Source of the DNA: Phoronis ovalis
Taxonomy: Eukaryota; Phoronida; Phoronidae
Length of the DNA stretch: 12,990 nt
Reading direction: 5' to 3'
Assembly (NCBI GenBank): GCA_028565635.1
Contig: JAOXYB010041216.1
Coordinates: 1 to 12,990, forward strand
The notes under the pieces are model-generated. The model was not told where the DNA came from. It did no database searches and saw only the letters and a list, made by a program, of their open reading frames with translations. The position numbers were made by a program, and so were the translations under genes. Position 1 is the first letter of the stretch. The number at the start of each line of letters is the position of its first letter. This document shows, in pieces, positions 1 through 7,801 of this stretch.

Positions 1-602
1 CTAAATAAACTATAAACTAGAAAAAGTCAAAAATTTGTTTTAAAATTAATAGTGCATATTATTATCAGATATAGGATTTATATACGGATTTAAACTCAAT
101 TTTTAACAAAAATGAATTTAAAAATACAACAAGGGTCTAAACTTAGACTAATAGTATATAGCCATTATTTTTCAACAATATGCGATGTAGAAAAAATGTC
201 ATAGATGCATATTTTATCAGTTTTAGAAAGGAGGCAAATTAAAGTTTCTATTCCATTAGAATTGTGTGCTGTTTCATAAAAATAAATCGTGAATTGAAGA
301 AGACATTTATTAGACATTAATTATATTTTATAGTAGTCTGGCTTCATTCATATATAACTGTTGCATGTATAATTATGGGATTACAACATGCCATCCATCA
401 ATCATCTCCTACTAAAATTACCCCCCAGCCGTGCTATATTATCATTTCATCAATGCCACAATATGTCCGTTTTATACATATGCGGAATAGATCTTCCCTC
501 TAAAATATTATTTTTTCCAGATATGCAGGAATCTGTGTTATTATTACTAGCATGAAACAAATATTGACTGTATTTTAATTTTTAAAATTTTTTTTATTGT
601 AG
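1..602. other. AT-rich DNA without a recognised gene
   Basis: I see no exon, RNA gene or ordered repeat here. The stretch is AT-rich with stops in all frames. It ends in a T-rich run and TTGTAG (597-602), which would make a reasonable splice acceptor for the coding-like segment that follows. It could be intron or intergenic DNA. Confidence 0.5.
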
Positions 603-905
603 ATGCCAATTAAACAAACCACCGTTAAGGAAGAGCAGAGAAAAAAATTTACAGACAAGTTTGAGAGTCACAAAAAACAGCACCATTATGACCATGTATA
701 TATGAGATGGAAACCTACTATACTGAGTCTGCAAATGAGACTCAACGTCAGTTTTTACCTAAAAACACTCATTTTATGGCTTAGAAACAAACAATGGGCA
801 CAAACCTTTTCAAACTAGAAAAGATTGGAGCGACATTGTAATGTAGTGAAACTATTACCTGATGACCATCTTTGGGGTGAGCAAGGTTGAATAATTCCTG
901 AACAT
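603..905 (+). pseudogene. Unrecognised coding-like stretch, broken across frames
   Basis: A pyrimidine-rich tract and TTGTAG precede an ATG at 603. The first frame opens MPIKQTTVKEEQRKKF and is rich in Lys, Gln and His. Near the TATATA run at about 695-702 a different frame becomes the more protein-like one (residues METYYTESANETQRQF), reaches a TAG after about 25 codons, and stays open beyond it (KQTMGTNLFKLEKIG). A third frame at about 826-887 reads ERHCNVVKLLPDDHLWGEQG before a stop. The balanced amino-acid make-up suggests a decayed or wrongly assembled exon, but I recognise no family. Chance open frames in AT-rich DNA are the main alternative. Confidence 0.25.
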
Positions 906-1186
906 CATGAACATTTGTGTTACGCTTACTGGATAAGTTTGCTGATATTGCATTTGCAATAAATTTCTTGATTTCTTGATAAACTTATTGAATGATTTGT
1001 TATTTTTTTTCATGTATAATGATGTATTCATTTTGAGGAGCAGTCAACAGTTCTCATTATTCAAAGAAAAAAAATGGTGAAAGAAAGTTATTCCTTACAT
1101 GCAAACAAAAACAGTTCTGAATTAAACAATTAATTCTCTTTTCCAACTGCCACCTTATTTTATTTTTTTAATTTGGAGGAGAGCAT

Positions 1187-1275
1187 GATAATTCTTAATT
1201 TAACAACTGCCCGGCACCCCTTTGCCTTGGTGGGTTTTCCCAAAAAGGGGAGATAATTCTTAGTTATTTAACAGT
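1187..1275. repeat. Short imperfect direct repeat (about 65 bp apart)
   Basis: GATAATTCTTAATTTAACAA at 1187-1206 recurs as GATAATTCTTAGTTATTTAA at 1252-1271, with a GC-richer insert between them. The second copy follows AAAAGGGG, giving a GGGGAGATAATTCT motif similar to sequences common in bivalve intergenic DNA; that resemblance is from memory. It may be the edge of a small mobile element. Confidence 0.3.
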
Positions 1276-1404
1276 TATTTGCAGACCTCTAGCTCGCCCT
1301 TAAAGCCAAAATTAATTATTTCATGTTGCAACAATTCTGTATATGTCAGCATGATCCTAGCATTATTCCAGCTTAGAGTAACATTTTTGAAACATGCTGG
1401 GATG

Positions 1405-1578
1405 AGGGGGGTAGGGGGTACCTCCCAAGGTGCAACACTCACACTTAAAAATCGGCAATGCTCCCTGCTCGCACTTAACAAGAAAAATTAACAAAAGAAA
1501 AAAACGGTAGCCAAAAAAAAATCGACAAGCAAAAAAAAAAAAAACATCCAAAAATGGTCGCCAAAAGACAATGCTCAA
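1405..1578 (+). repeat. Dispersed A-rich repeat, copy 1
   Basis: The segment begins with a G-rich GGGGGTAGGGGGTACC motif. It continues through AAGGTGCAA, CTTAAAAATCGGCAATGCTC and TGCTCGCACTTAACAAGAAA, then enters interrupted A-runs, and ends near GTCGCCAAAAGACAATGCTC (1556-1575). The same order of blocks, in the same orientation, recurs at 6661-6902, so this is a dispersed repeat family. The head (1405-1493 against 6661-6750) is close to identical apart from a few substitutions and small gaps, while the A-rich body differs in length. No coding capacity or terminal repeat is evident, so the class is unknown. Confidence 0.75.
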
Positions 1579-1639
1579 AAAATGCTGCTATTTGGTAAGG
1601 GTGGGGCAGATCACTTTTTATTATGGAGTACGTCCATTT

Positions 1640-1850
1640 TTCAGGTCTAGAGGATATTGTCCAATTTTCATAGCATATGGGACCCCCAAACCAACTGACA
1701 TTATGTCCTTCATACCAAAATTTTCCTGTTTTTCCGGGACACTTCACATGATAGCTAGAAGATATCATATGACAGGAAAATTTTGGTATAGAGAATAACT
1801 TTTATAAGTTGGTTTTTGGGAGTCCCATAAATATGAAGTAATCCCCCGGG
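1640..1850. repeat. Foldback (inverted-repeat) element
   Basis: A perfect 18-bp inverted pair, ATACCAAAATTTTCCTGT at 1712-1729 and its reverse complement at 1772-1789, encloses a 42-bp loop. The symmetry continues outward imperfectly: TGGGACCCCCAAACCAACT near 1678-1696 pairs with AGTTGGTTTTTGGGAGTCCC at 1807-1826, and TTCATAGCATATGGGAC pairs with GTCCCATAAATATGAA. The whole could fold into one long interrupted hairpin. It resembles a non-autonomous foldback/MITE-type transposon. I see no clear target-site duplication, so the ends are approximate. Confidence 0.65.
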
Positions 1851-2030
1851 GTAACATCAGTGTGATCGCTACTCAGCAGCTTTCAAAAATCCACAAATTG
1901 AATACATGCATGATCATTTAAGTGTCCAAGATCGAGGTATATTCTAAAATGTGTGCCTCAATCTTTGGTCATAATATGTAAGAGCAACAGTATCAGTTAC
2001 AAATTATTTCTGTGTAAAATATTTTTTCAG

Positions 2031-2640
2031 TGAGACCAACATGTGCTTCATGGAAGAATTCTGGATTTAATTCCAGCAGGTTTTACTGGATACAGCCAAG
2101 CCACAGTATCCAACCATTTTTGGCATACTGTAACATATGTCAGATATATTCAGCGGTCAAGAAGCTACAGTTATCTATCATGACAGCATGTTTAAAACCG
2201 CTGTGACAAACTGTGAAATATTCCACTATGTTACCAACATAAAGTAAACTATGTTGCAAGCATGGAACAGTTAAAATCTTTAACAGAAATATCTCAACAT
2301 TGTAAACAGTACATAAGATATGACTGTTATGGATCAACTTTGTTCTCTACTGATCCGGGTCATATCGCTGCCTGGTATTCTTTTGATGGTAAAATGCAAG
2401 ATTACTGGGGTGGAGCAGAACCTGGATCAGGCAAATGTGCTTGCGGTATGACCAACTCATGTGCAACTCCCATACAGCCATGTAACTGTGACAGCAACGA
2501 CTTGATTTGGAGAGTTGATTCTGGTTATCTGTGGCATATATAAGGAGACACTGCCTGTCAGTAAGTTGGCATTTGGTGATACGGGTCATACAGATGAGAT
2601 TGGATTTTTCACTCTTGGACCTTTAATCTGTTATAATTGA
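2031..2640 (+). pseudogene. Fibrinogen-like domain (contactin-associated / skeletal-matrix type), frame-broken
   Basis: A good acceptor (TTTTTTCAG, ending 2030) opens a stretch that encodes, across four frames in the right order, a fibrinogen-like C-terminal domain of the kind found in contactin-associated proteins and coral skeletal-matrix proteins. Frame A (2033 to about 2160) has CASWKNSGFNSSRFYWIQP, the domain's start. Frame B (about 2137-2244) has ATVIYHDSMFKTAV, matching the family's T-V-x-x-H-D-S. Frame C (2241-2543) has the hallmark HCKQYIRYDCYGS, DYWGGA, GKCACGM and CNCDSND-x-x-W-x-x-DSGYL. Frame D (2524-2640) has ETLPVSKLAFGDTG and ends at a stop, TGA 2638-2640. Frame changes fall at about 2140-2160, 2236-2245 and 2524-2545. 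The conserved Cys and Trp-Gly-Gly residues survive. I infer an extracellular domain and a recently decayed gene; uncorrected assembly indels are the alternative. Confidence 0.8.
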
Positions 2641-3069
2641 ATTTAACAGTGTAAAATGTCAATATCGCTGATTCACTAAATAGCACATAAATAGATCTCT
2701 GACACTTAAAAACCTGCTCTGCCTACTTGCACAAAAACTTGTGTCTATATGGCTGGATTAAAAAAAATTAGATTTATAATGCTTATGCTAAAATAAGAAT
2801 GCACAGGTGAAAGAAAGTAGATTTCTGTCGATGGAATGTATTTAAGTTATAGTTAGAAAACCATACGATTGAGTAAGTTATGCATATTAAAAAAATATAT
2901 AAAATATTATGCAGATCTGCATTTTTATAAGATGGATTAATTATTTTTTTATCAAAGTATATAACACATTTGGAAGTGAAGTGACTATTATAAATTACAA
3001 TTTTCGTCTTTAAACAAGATGAATTGTCATTGAGTGTATTCCTAATGTAGAAACAGATATTAATTACTA
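2641..3069. other. AT-rich DNA without a recognised gene
   Basis: No coding signal follows the fibrinogen-like stop. The only notable item is a perfect 14-bp palindrome, ATGCAGATCTGCAT, at 2909-2922, which is probably chance. Confidence 0.5.
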
Positions 3070-4220
3070 TTATAATTTTTTATCATATGTTTTATATACA
3101 TGTGGTGTTCTGTATTTGTGACATGTGTATTTTCACGAAGTATTTTTATCATAATCAAATAAACGGAAAATTGAAAAGAAAAAAATGGCTTAACATTCAG
3201 CTTAAGGGACTGGTAATTATTTATGGGGAGGGGGCTACCAAAATCTTATCTATGGTTGTTGATTTCATTACTGTAACTTTTATGTTTCCTTGTATCTTCT
3301 TAGCGGTATAGCCAGGTCTTGATACATGTTATTTTACTGATAATATAGTTTTAACGAAGCTAGTATACTTGCTTCTTTTGTTTATTAAATTTATGTAAGA
3401 CTTATATGGTCCTAATCAGTAGTTATGTGCTTTCACACTTTGCAGTTGTCTGTAGCATTTATTTCGTGTTTATTTCACTTATATATATCTTAATACTGTT
3501 AATCATGATCACAGTAACATACTCATATACATCTATGTATTTATATATCTATCTATATACTTATTTTATGTATCTTTTGGTGAATACTTATTGTCAAATT
3601 GTGTTTCTGATTACTTTGGTTCATAGATACGCCTAATCCTTCCTTGTTCTATCCTGTTGGTATATGCATCAATGATTTTTTGTTATTATTAATTACTAAT
3701 ATCAAGGTCGCATATCTAAGACCAACTGCTTATTATAAATTTACTTAGTAATAATCTTATTTAGTGTTTTTTTCCGGATGTATCACTCATCCATTTAGTA
3801 TTTTTTTAGTTAGTTTAGTAACTCAGACTGTCTTTCCATGTAATTTTGTTTAATATTTAACCATTATTTACTTTCTCTGATGTGCGTACTGGTTATGCCA
3901 TTGGACCATGCCTTCGCCATTGCTCTAATCTCAAGCCATCGACCGTCCTTCTACATGTTGTACCGTTCCGTCAAGTCATTCGTTACTTTATATACAGCTA
4001 TCGTTTTTGGACAAGGATTGTGTGTAGTGGTGGACACTTTTACAAACATGAACATTTATTAATTTTTTAACACAATTATTGTATTTGGCATGGACATACG
4101 TTATACCTCTATTTTAATTTGTTTGGTGGTGGTTATCTATATATCTATATTATCTATATCAGTATGTTACTCAACCTATGGTACATTGCTTCTGGAGTGA
4201 ATATTTTTGGACCCCGGGGG
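3070..4220 (+). other. T-biased single-strand composition block, no credible gene
   Basis: For over 1 kb the plus strand has far more T than A: the line from 3421 to 3480 is half T and about one-sixth A. The bias fades at the start of the probable LTR at 4221. The long frames here (3087-3311, 3406-3636) encode mostly Phe, Leu, Ile, Tyr and Val, as T-rich DNA would by chance, and show no family motif. TATC/TATA-type simple sequence lies at about 3478-3560 and 4132-4162. The block may be the decayed internal part of the element whose LTR follows, or simply biased non-coding DNA. Confidence 0.5.
4209..4220 (+). other. Polypurine-tract-like sequence before LTR
   Basis: The G-run GACCCCGGGGG directly precedes TGATGTTGTATC, the proposed LTR start. 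Retrotransposon polypurine tracts sit exactly there and prime plus-strand synthesis. The tract here is interrupted by CCCC, so it is a weak match. Confidence 0.3.
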
Positions 4221-4624
4221 TGATGTTGTATCAATAATTTTGGTTTTTCCCTCATTAAAAATTAATTGATATCCAGAATCAATGGACATGTTTGTTAATT
4301 TGTATTTAATAGAGTTCATTGGCCATTGACTGGCAAAAGCTTAATTACGCATTGACTATAAATCAGGTGTAGGTGCTTCGGCTGTAATCCAGATACTTAA
4401 TTCCAAGAGTTTTCTTTGATATTTTATAATAAATACCTTTTTATATAATGAATGAACTGGTCAAGTCATACAATTGTTTACGTGTTTTCTGGCTTCCGAA
4501 TTAAGCTCTTACACCTGATGGTCAAGGTTCAATCTTCATTCTGTATAAAATCTTTGTAATTATTAATTAAAATCAGTCTGAGTTATACCTTACAACCTTG
4601 TTGTGTTTTATTACCAACATAACA
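4221..4624 (+). mobile_element. Probable Ty3/Gypsy-type LTR (single copy)
   Basis: The 404-bp segment starts TGATGTTGTATC and ends CATAACA, giving the usual TG...CA ends with a short TGTT/AACA-type inverted match. An AATAAA polyadenylation-like signal is at 4428-4433 and a TATAAAA at 4544-4550. The next bases, after a 2-bp gap, are TGGTGGAGAAGTC, which has the TGG required of a tRNA primer-binding site. TGATGTTGTA starts and TTGGTGGA junctions are familiar from animal Ty3/Gypsy elements; that comparison is from memory. No second LTR copy is in the window and no gag or pol domain is recognisable on either side. Confidence 0.5.
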
Positions 4625-4626
4625 AT

Positions 4627-4639
4627 TGGTGGAGAAGTC
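4627..4639 (+). other. Primer-binding-site-like sequence
   Basis: TGGTGGAGAAGTC lies 2 bp after the proposed LTR end. Its reverse complement ends in CCA, as the 3' end of a tRNA must. An ATG follows at about 4661, but its frame closes after 30-odd codons and does not resemble Gag. Confidence 0.4.
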
Positions 4640-4869
4640 AAAAAAGTGTTGACCTCTTCAAGATGGGGACTCAACAAAGTAGTTTGTACATTTACTGGAG
4701 GCAGGGGGAGGACAAAAACTTTCCCTCTTGTTTGGGCAGATATCTATTATGTTAAAGTGTTTAGAACACCAATTTTGCCAAAAGACTCACTAAATCATAA
4801 GCATAAAAAATTTCTATGGGGAACCCAAACTCCCCAAAAAAGAAAACCGACTAGTAAAATGTACAGTTT

Positions 4870-4935
4870 TCAGCCACCAGTCCTGTTTAGTTTTCAATCA
4901 TTTAAATATTGAAAGCAAACAGGATTGACGGCTGA
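4870..4935. repeat. Hairpin with about 28-bp arms
   Basis: TCAGCCACCAGTCCTGTTTA (from 4870) through TTTTCAAT pairs with ATTGAAAGCAAACAGGATTG...CTGA (4908-4935) around a 9-base loop (CATTTAAAT). Mismatches are few. It sits just upstream of the larger foldback at 4963-5187 and could be a separate small element or part of the same insertion. Confidence 0.6.
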
Positions 4936-4962
4936 TATATATACCAAATTAAAACACTACAA

Positions 4963-5187
4963 GAATCAGATTAGTCCTGGTTCATGACGTTCTGCACTAG
5001 ATCTTGATAATCAGAGAGTATCTGAACAGTGATATGTGAACTCGTTCAGTGGAAATTACACAGATTTCCAAGTTTCAGCACTTTCACTGTAACTGGCTAT
5101 GTAATATTCCATGACTGTTCGCACAGCTCACAAGTCAGATTATCAAGAGCTAGTTCAGAACGTCATGAACCAGGACTAGAATCAGAC
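4963..5187. repeat. Foldback / MITE-like element with about 50-bp arms
   Basis: The left arm (4963-5013) and right arm (5135-5186) are inverted copies of each other. The core TAGTCCTGGTTCATGACGTT plus CTG (4972-4994) is matched perfectly over 23 bp at 5156-5178. Flanking parts of the arms, including CTTGATAATC, pair with only scattered mismatches. About 120 bp of unrelated sequence separates the arms. The arrangement suits a non-autonomous inverted-repeat transposon. No obvious target duplication or transposase is present. Confidence 0.7.
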
Positions 5188-5387
5188 AGGCATGGAGTAA
5201 TAATCCAAAGCTAATATTATTAAGTTTTATCAATGTTTCAATCATCATCAGCTTATGTATTTCTTAATACTTAAATTATATTGATATGGTGTTTTAACAC
5301 CATACATAAATAATGCACGGCATCTTGGCTAGATCTTTATGACAGTGCCAAGTAATTGAATAGAAATAGAAACTACTGACACTGTAC

Positions 5388-5490
5388 CTTCACATCCCAT
5401 AAGAATTTCTCTCCTCAGAGGATTGTAACCTAATGCTACAACAGCCCTGGTATGTGTCTCCCGCAAAATATAATGTTTTTCCATAGCCAT
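5388..5490 (-). CDS. Probable first coding exon of a WD40-like protein
   Basis: On the minus strand an ATG at 5490 opens 34 codons plus one base, ending at an AAG|GTACAG donor (exon end 5388). The peptide begins MAMEKHYILRETHTRAVVAL and continues with GYNPLRREILMGCEG across the junction. That resembles the start of a WD40 blade: His-Thr, a hydrophobic V-V-A-L strand, Y-N-P, and I-L-x-G with an expected acidic-Gly turn. A TAG lies in frame about 35 bases upstream, which supports this start. A second ATG two codons in is an alternative. I found no following exon at lower coordinates, so the intron probably runs past the repeats or out of the window. I assign only a fold type, with no specific gene. 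Confidence 0.5.
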
Positions 5491-5589
5491 CTTGATCCGA
5501 TTTACAAAAGTAGCAGTCTACTAAATCTTGACACCTTTAAACTTTTCCTAAATTATAACAAAGACATCAACTATAACTTTGTGCTAGTC

Positions 5590-5632
5590 TTGGCCGCCAT
5601 ATTGTTGGCTCTCCCATGACAACACTTCCGCT
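5590..5632 (-). promoter_or_regulatory. TATA-less promoter motifs for the WD40-like gene
   Basis: About 100-140 bp upstream of the minus-strand ATG at 5490 are CGGAAGT (ETS/GABP type, 5630-5624) and AATATGGCGGCC (YY1 type, 5603-5592). This pair is typical of housekeeping animal promoters. Transcription would start near here, leaving a 5' UTR of about 100 bases. Binding is inferred from the motifs alone. Confidence 0.45.
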
Positions 5633-5640
5633 TGTGTAAA

Positions 5641-5939
5641 TAAGATCCGCAATAAATAAGTGTTCGAATAATATTTAAATATCTTAAAAATTTCAAATTA
5701 CAAACTCTATTTTATAAAACTCTACTATGTTAATGAAAAACAGTTTTTTTTGTGTTTTGTAGATGCTATTTTTCATACAGTTTGTCACGTTTGCAGCGCC
5801 TCCTACCGAGTGATGAAGCAACTAAAATACTGGAGTAGTTCCAATTTCCCTCGTTTGATGTCGCTGATAATCGAAAAGGTCTGCGAGCTGGTTTGCTAGA
5901 CACCCTGTTTGCTAGATAAGATACTAATTGAGTAAGTAC
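5641..5939. other. No recognised gene
   Basis: A T-rich tract with TTTTGTAG followed directly by ATG at 5763 looks like a splice acceptor, but the plus-strand frame closes after 16 codons. The minus-strand frame over 5766-5930 is Arg/Ser-rich and matches nothing I know. I treat it as non-coding. Confidence 0.4.
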
Positions 5940-6300
5940 GACCCGGGAGGGTATTTGCCAAAAAAAATAGGTGGAGGTGTAAGGCCCATGGTAAAAAAAA
6001 AACATGATAATAACTGCATTCCTAAAAATATACACTATAGTAACCAGGTAAAAATTTATTAATTGCAAAAAACACCCCAAATGATATGGACGGGTCAAAA
6101 AATATCCGGGCGTGGGGCACTAGAACAAAATTTTGTGTAGGAGTTGGGTCCTCTCAACTATTTTTACACTGCCTTTTGCTTAACTTTTGTTTTACTGAAA
6201 AAGCTGCATGATCGTTAATTTATGTGTATTGAAAAACTGATTTATTTTGAGGGGGTAGGGGGCCCAGGGGGTACTCAAGGTATTTTTTGTTGGGGGTATG
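5940..6300. repeat. Composite repeat block, left part
   Basis: G-runs and C-runs (CCCGGGAGGG, GGGCGTGGGGC, GGGGGTAGGGGGCCCAGGGGG) alternate with long A-runs and AT-rich spacers. The texture matches the dispersed repeat and arrays that follow, and differs from the unique DNA on either side. No ordered unit is clear in this part. Confidence 0.4.
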
Positions 6301-6310
6301 CAGCCAGTTG

Positions 6311-6620
6311 AAAATTTTGGATTTGGATTGTATACTTTTTACTGTATTTTTTTGGATTACTACCGTAAAGAAATTCAAAATTTGGATTGCTACCCGCTGC
6401 TTACAGCAAATAATTTGGATTAATTTTAGGATTGTATCCATAAAACGATTTTTGGAATTTGGTTTGTATCAGTCAGTTTGCGTAAAAATGGATTGCTACT
6501 CAAATATTTTAAATTTTGGATTGCTACCCTTATATTTCACAAAATTTGATTGCTACTCTTATATTTCAAAAAAATAGAATTGGGTTTGCTACCGCAAGCT
6601 AAAATTTTGGATTGAGTTCC
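6311..6620 (+). repeat. Degenerate tandem array, about 30-bp unit, core TTTTGGATTGCTACYC
   Basis: About ten diverged copies of a core close to TTTTGGATTGCTACCC recur every 25-40 bp. The clearest are at about 6351, 6380, 6487, 6513, 6543 and 6603; weaker copies are near 6315, 6413, 6450 and 6575. Spacers are AT-rich and variable. The open frame across it (6287-6577) is a by-product of the repeat and not a gene. It looks like an old minisatellite or the internal array of a mobile element. Confidence 0.65.
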
Positions 6621-6660
6621 GCGGCACATCCCCGTATTAACAAAAAACATGAGCACCCCC

Positions 6661-6930
6661 CGGGGTAGGGGGTACCCCCCCCCAAGGTGCAATGCTCCCA
6701 CTTAAAAATTGGCAATGCTCGTTGCTCGCACTTAACAAGAAAAATTAACAACCAAAAACAAAAAAAAAGGTTTCAAAAAAAAATCAACAAACAAAAAAAA
6801 ACGGTCGCCAAAAAAATAGACCAGCAAAAAAATAGTTACAAAAATTGGAAAACAAACAAAAAAAATGGTTGCCAAAAGACAATGCTCGCTGCTCGCACTT
6901 TACAGACCCCAATGCTCGCTGCTCGCGAAA
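6661..6930 (+). repeat. Dispersed A-rich repeat, copy 2
   Basis: This is the second and longer copy of the repeat at 1405-1578, in the same orientation. It has the GGGGTAGGGGGTACCCC head, AAGGTGCAATGCTC, CTTAAAAATTGGCAATGCTC, and TGCTCGCACTTAACAAGAAA. An A-rich body with GTCGCCAAAAAAATAGACCA-like sub-repeats follows, then GCCAAAAGACAATGCTCGCT near its end. AATGCTCGCTGCTCGC occurs twice close together (about 6880 and 6910), which suggests internal duplication. The Lys/Asn/Gln-rich frame across it arises from the A-runs and is unlikely to be a gene. Confidence 0.75.
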
Positions 6931-6942
6931 ACCCCCATATAG

Positions 6943-7030
6943 TCCTCTAATTTAGTCAAAAACCAGATCAACTCCACTTATTTATTAAAAAAAGTGGATC
7001 CTCTGCTAATTTGGTCAAAAAACAGACCCA
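6943..7030 (+). repeat. Imperfect 55-bp tandem duplication with small hairpin
   Basis: TCCTCTAATTTAGTCAAAAA (6943 on) recurs as TCCTCTGCTAATTTGGTCAA (6999 on), each followed by an ACCAGATC/ACAGACCC-type sequence. Between them TCCACTT and AAGTGGA (6973-6979, 6992-6998) can form a small stem. Confidence 0.45.
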
Positions 7031-7370
7031 CTGTTGCAGTACATCCCTATATAGACGGAGCTTGGAGTGCCTCCCCAGGAAAAAATCCTAGAAATATACA
7101 CCCAAATGTACACCCTGTGATCCCGGCAAGTGGTTCCAGTCAGCTATAAAGTGTACACAAGTGCGCGGGTCCAGAGGCATCATAAGGCATCCCTAAACAA
7201 GACCTGCCTCAAAACAGTATCTAAACATGACTTTTATTGCCCAAAATGGACCTTAAGCAACAAAAATCAAGAAAGAGCCAAAAAAACTAACCCTTTTTGT
7301 TCAAAACTGCCGGTTTATATTAAACGAGTAACAGTCCTTTTGATTTTGGTGGCCCCCCATGCCTGTGACA
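7031..7370. other. No recognised gene, inside repeat block
   Basis: The plus-strand frame at 7130-7429 is open but Lys-rich, has no family motif, and runs into the repeat array on its right. I see only AT-rich sequence with short C-runs. Confidence 0.4.
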
Positions 7371-7414
7371 AAAAAAAAATGCAAACAAAATCTTGGAAAT
7401 TTGCACCCAAAAAT

Positions 7415-7515
7415 GCAGCCCCCCAGTAAAATATTGAAATATATATACCCCACAGTAAAAATGAATTTGCAAAAATCATACCCCACGATAAATAAACATG
7501 AAAATGGTACCTCGT
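7415..7515 (-). repeat. Short degenerate array, about 30-bp unit starting CCCCA
   Basis: CCCCAGTAAAATATTGAAAT at about 7421, CCCCACAGTAAAAATGAATT at about 7449 and CCCCACGATAAATAAACATG at 7481 are spaced 27-33 bp. A more diverged unit may lie to the left. Minus-strand translation gives repeated Trp-Gly and Phe residues, which is why the minus frames at 7301-7563 look periodic; they are not genes. Confidence 0.5.
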
Positions 7516-7795
7516 ACTAAAGTTGGGCTGAAAAAGGTTGCTCATGGGGTAGCACATACACACTAGTCATCGTGAATAGCAGTAAATCCCCCCCAAGTGA
7601 GTATGAATTAAATAGCCATTCATATTATTTTCATATTGTTCACACAGAAACACAGACCTCATAACTATTATTTTATCATGTTTAATTATTTTAAAAGATA
7701 TTAGTCCCAGGTGAGGAATATTCAGACAAGGAGCATTATTAGGACTACTGAAAAATACATGTAAAATAACAAAGAAATTCTAATATCAATTTGTA

Positions 7796-7801
7796 TTTAT
7801 T
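7796..7801 (-). terminator. Candidate polyadenylation signal for MRPL40
   Basis: AATAAA on the minus strand lies about 210 bases past the MRPL40 stop codon. It is the first perfect hexamer downstream. The cleavage site would fall at about 7775-7790. Confidence 0.4.

Noticed and set aside
3406-3636. Hydrophobic open frame resembling a membrane protein
   Set aside because: Its Phe/Ile/Tyr/Leu content follows from the T-rich strand. There is no family motif or splice context, and it lies in simple TATC-like sequence.
3880-4070. Overlapping frames in a locally GC-richer patch
   Set aside because: Two frames are open over the same bases and neither has recognisable residues or good splice sites; too short to call.
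4598-4912. Longest plus-strand frame after the LTR as Gag
   Set aside because: It begins inside the LTR without an ATG, has no capsid or zinc-knuckle motif, and ends within a hairpin element.
6687-6950. Lys/Asn-rich frame in the repeat block
   Set aside because: It is produced by the A-runs of the dispersed repeat.
7301-7563. Minus-strand frames with periodic Trp-Gly
   Set aside because: The periodicity comes from the 30-bp CCCCA array, not from a protein repeat.
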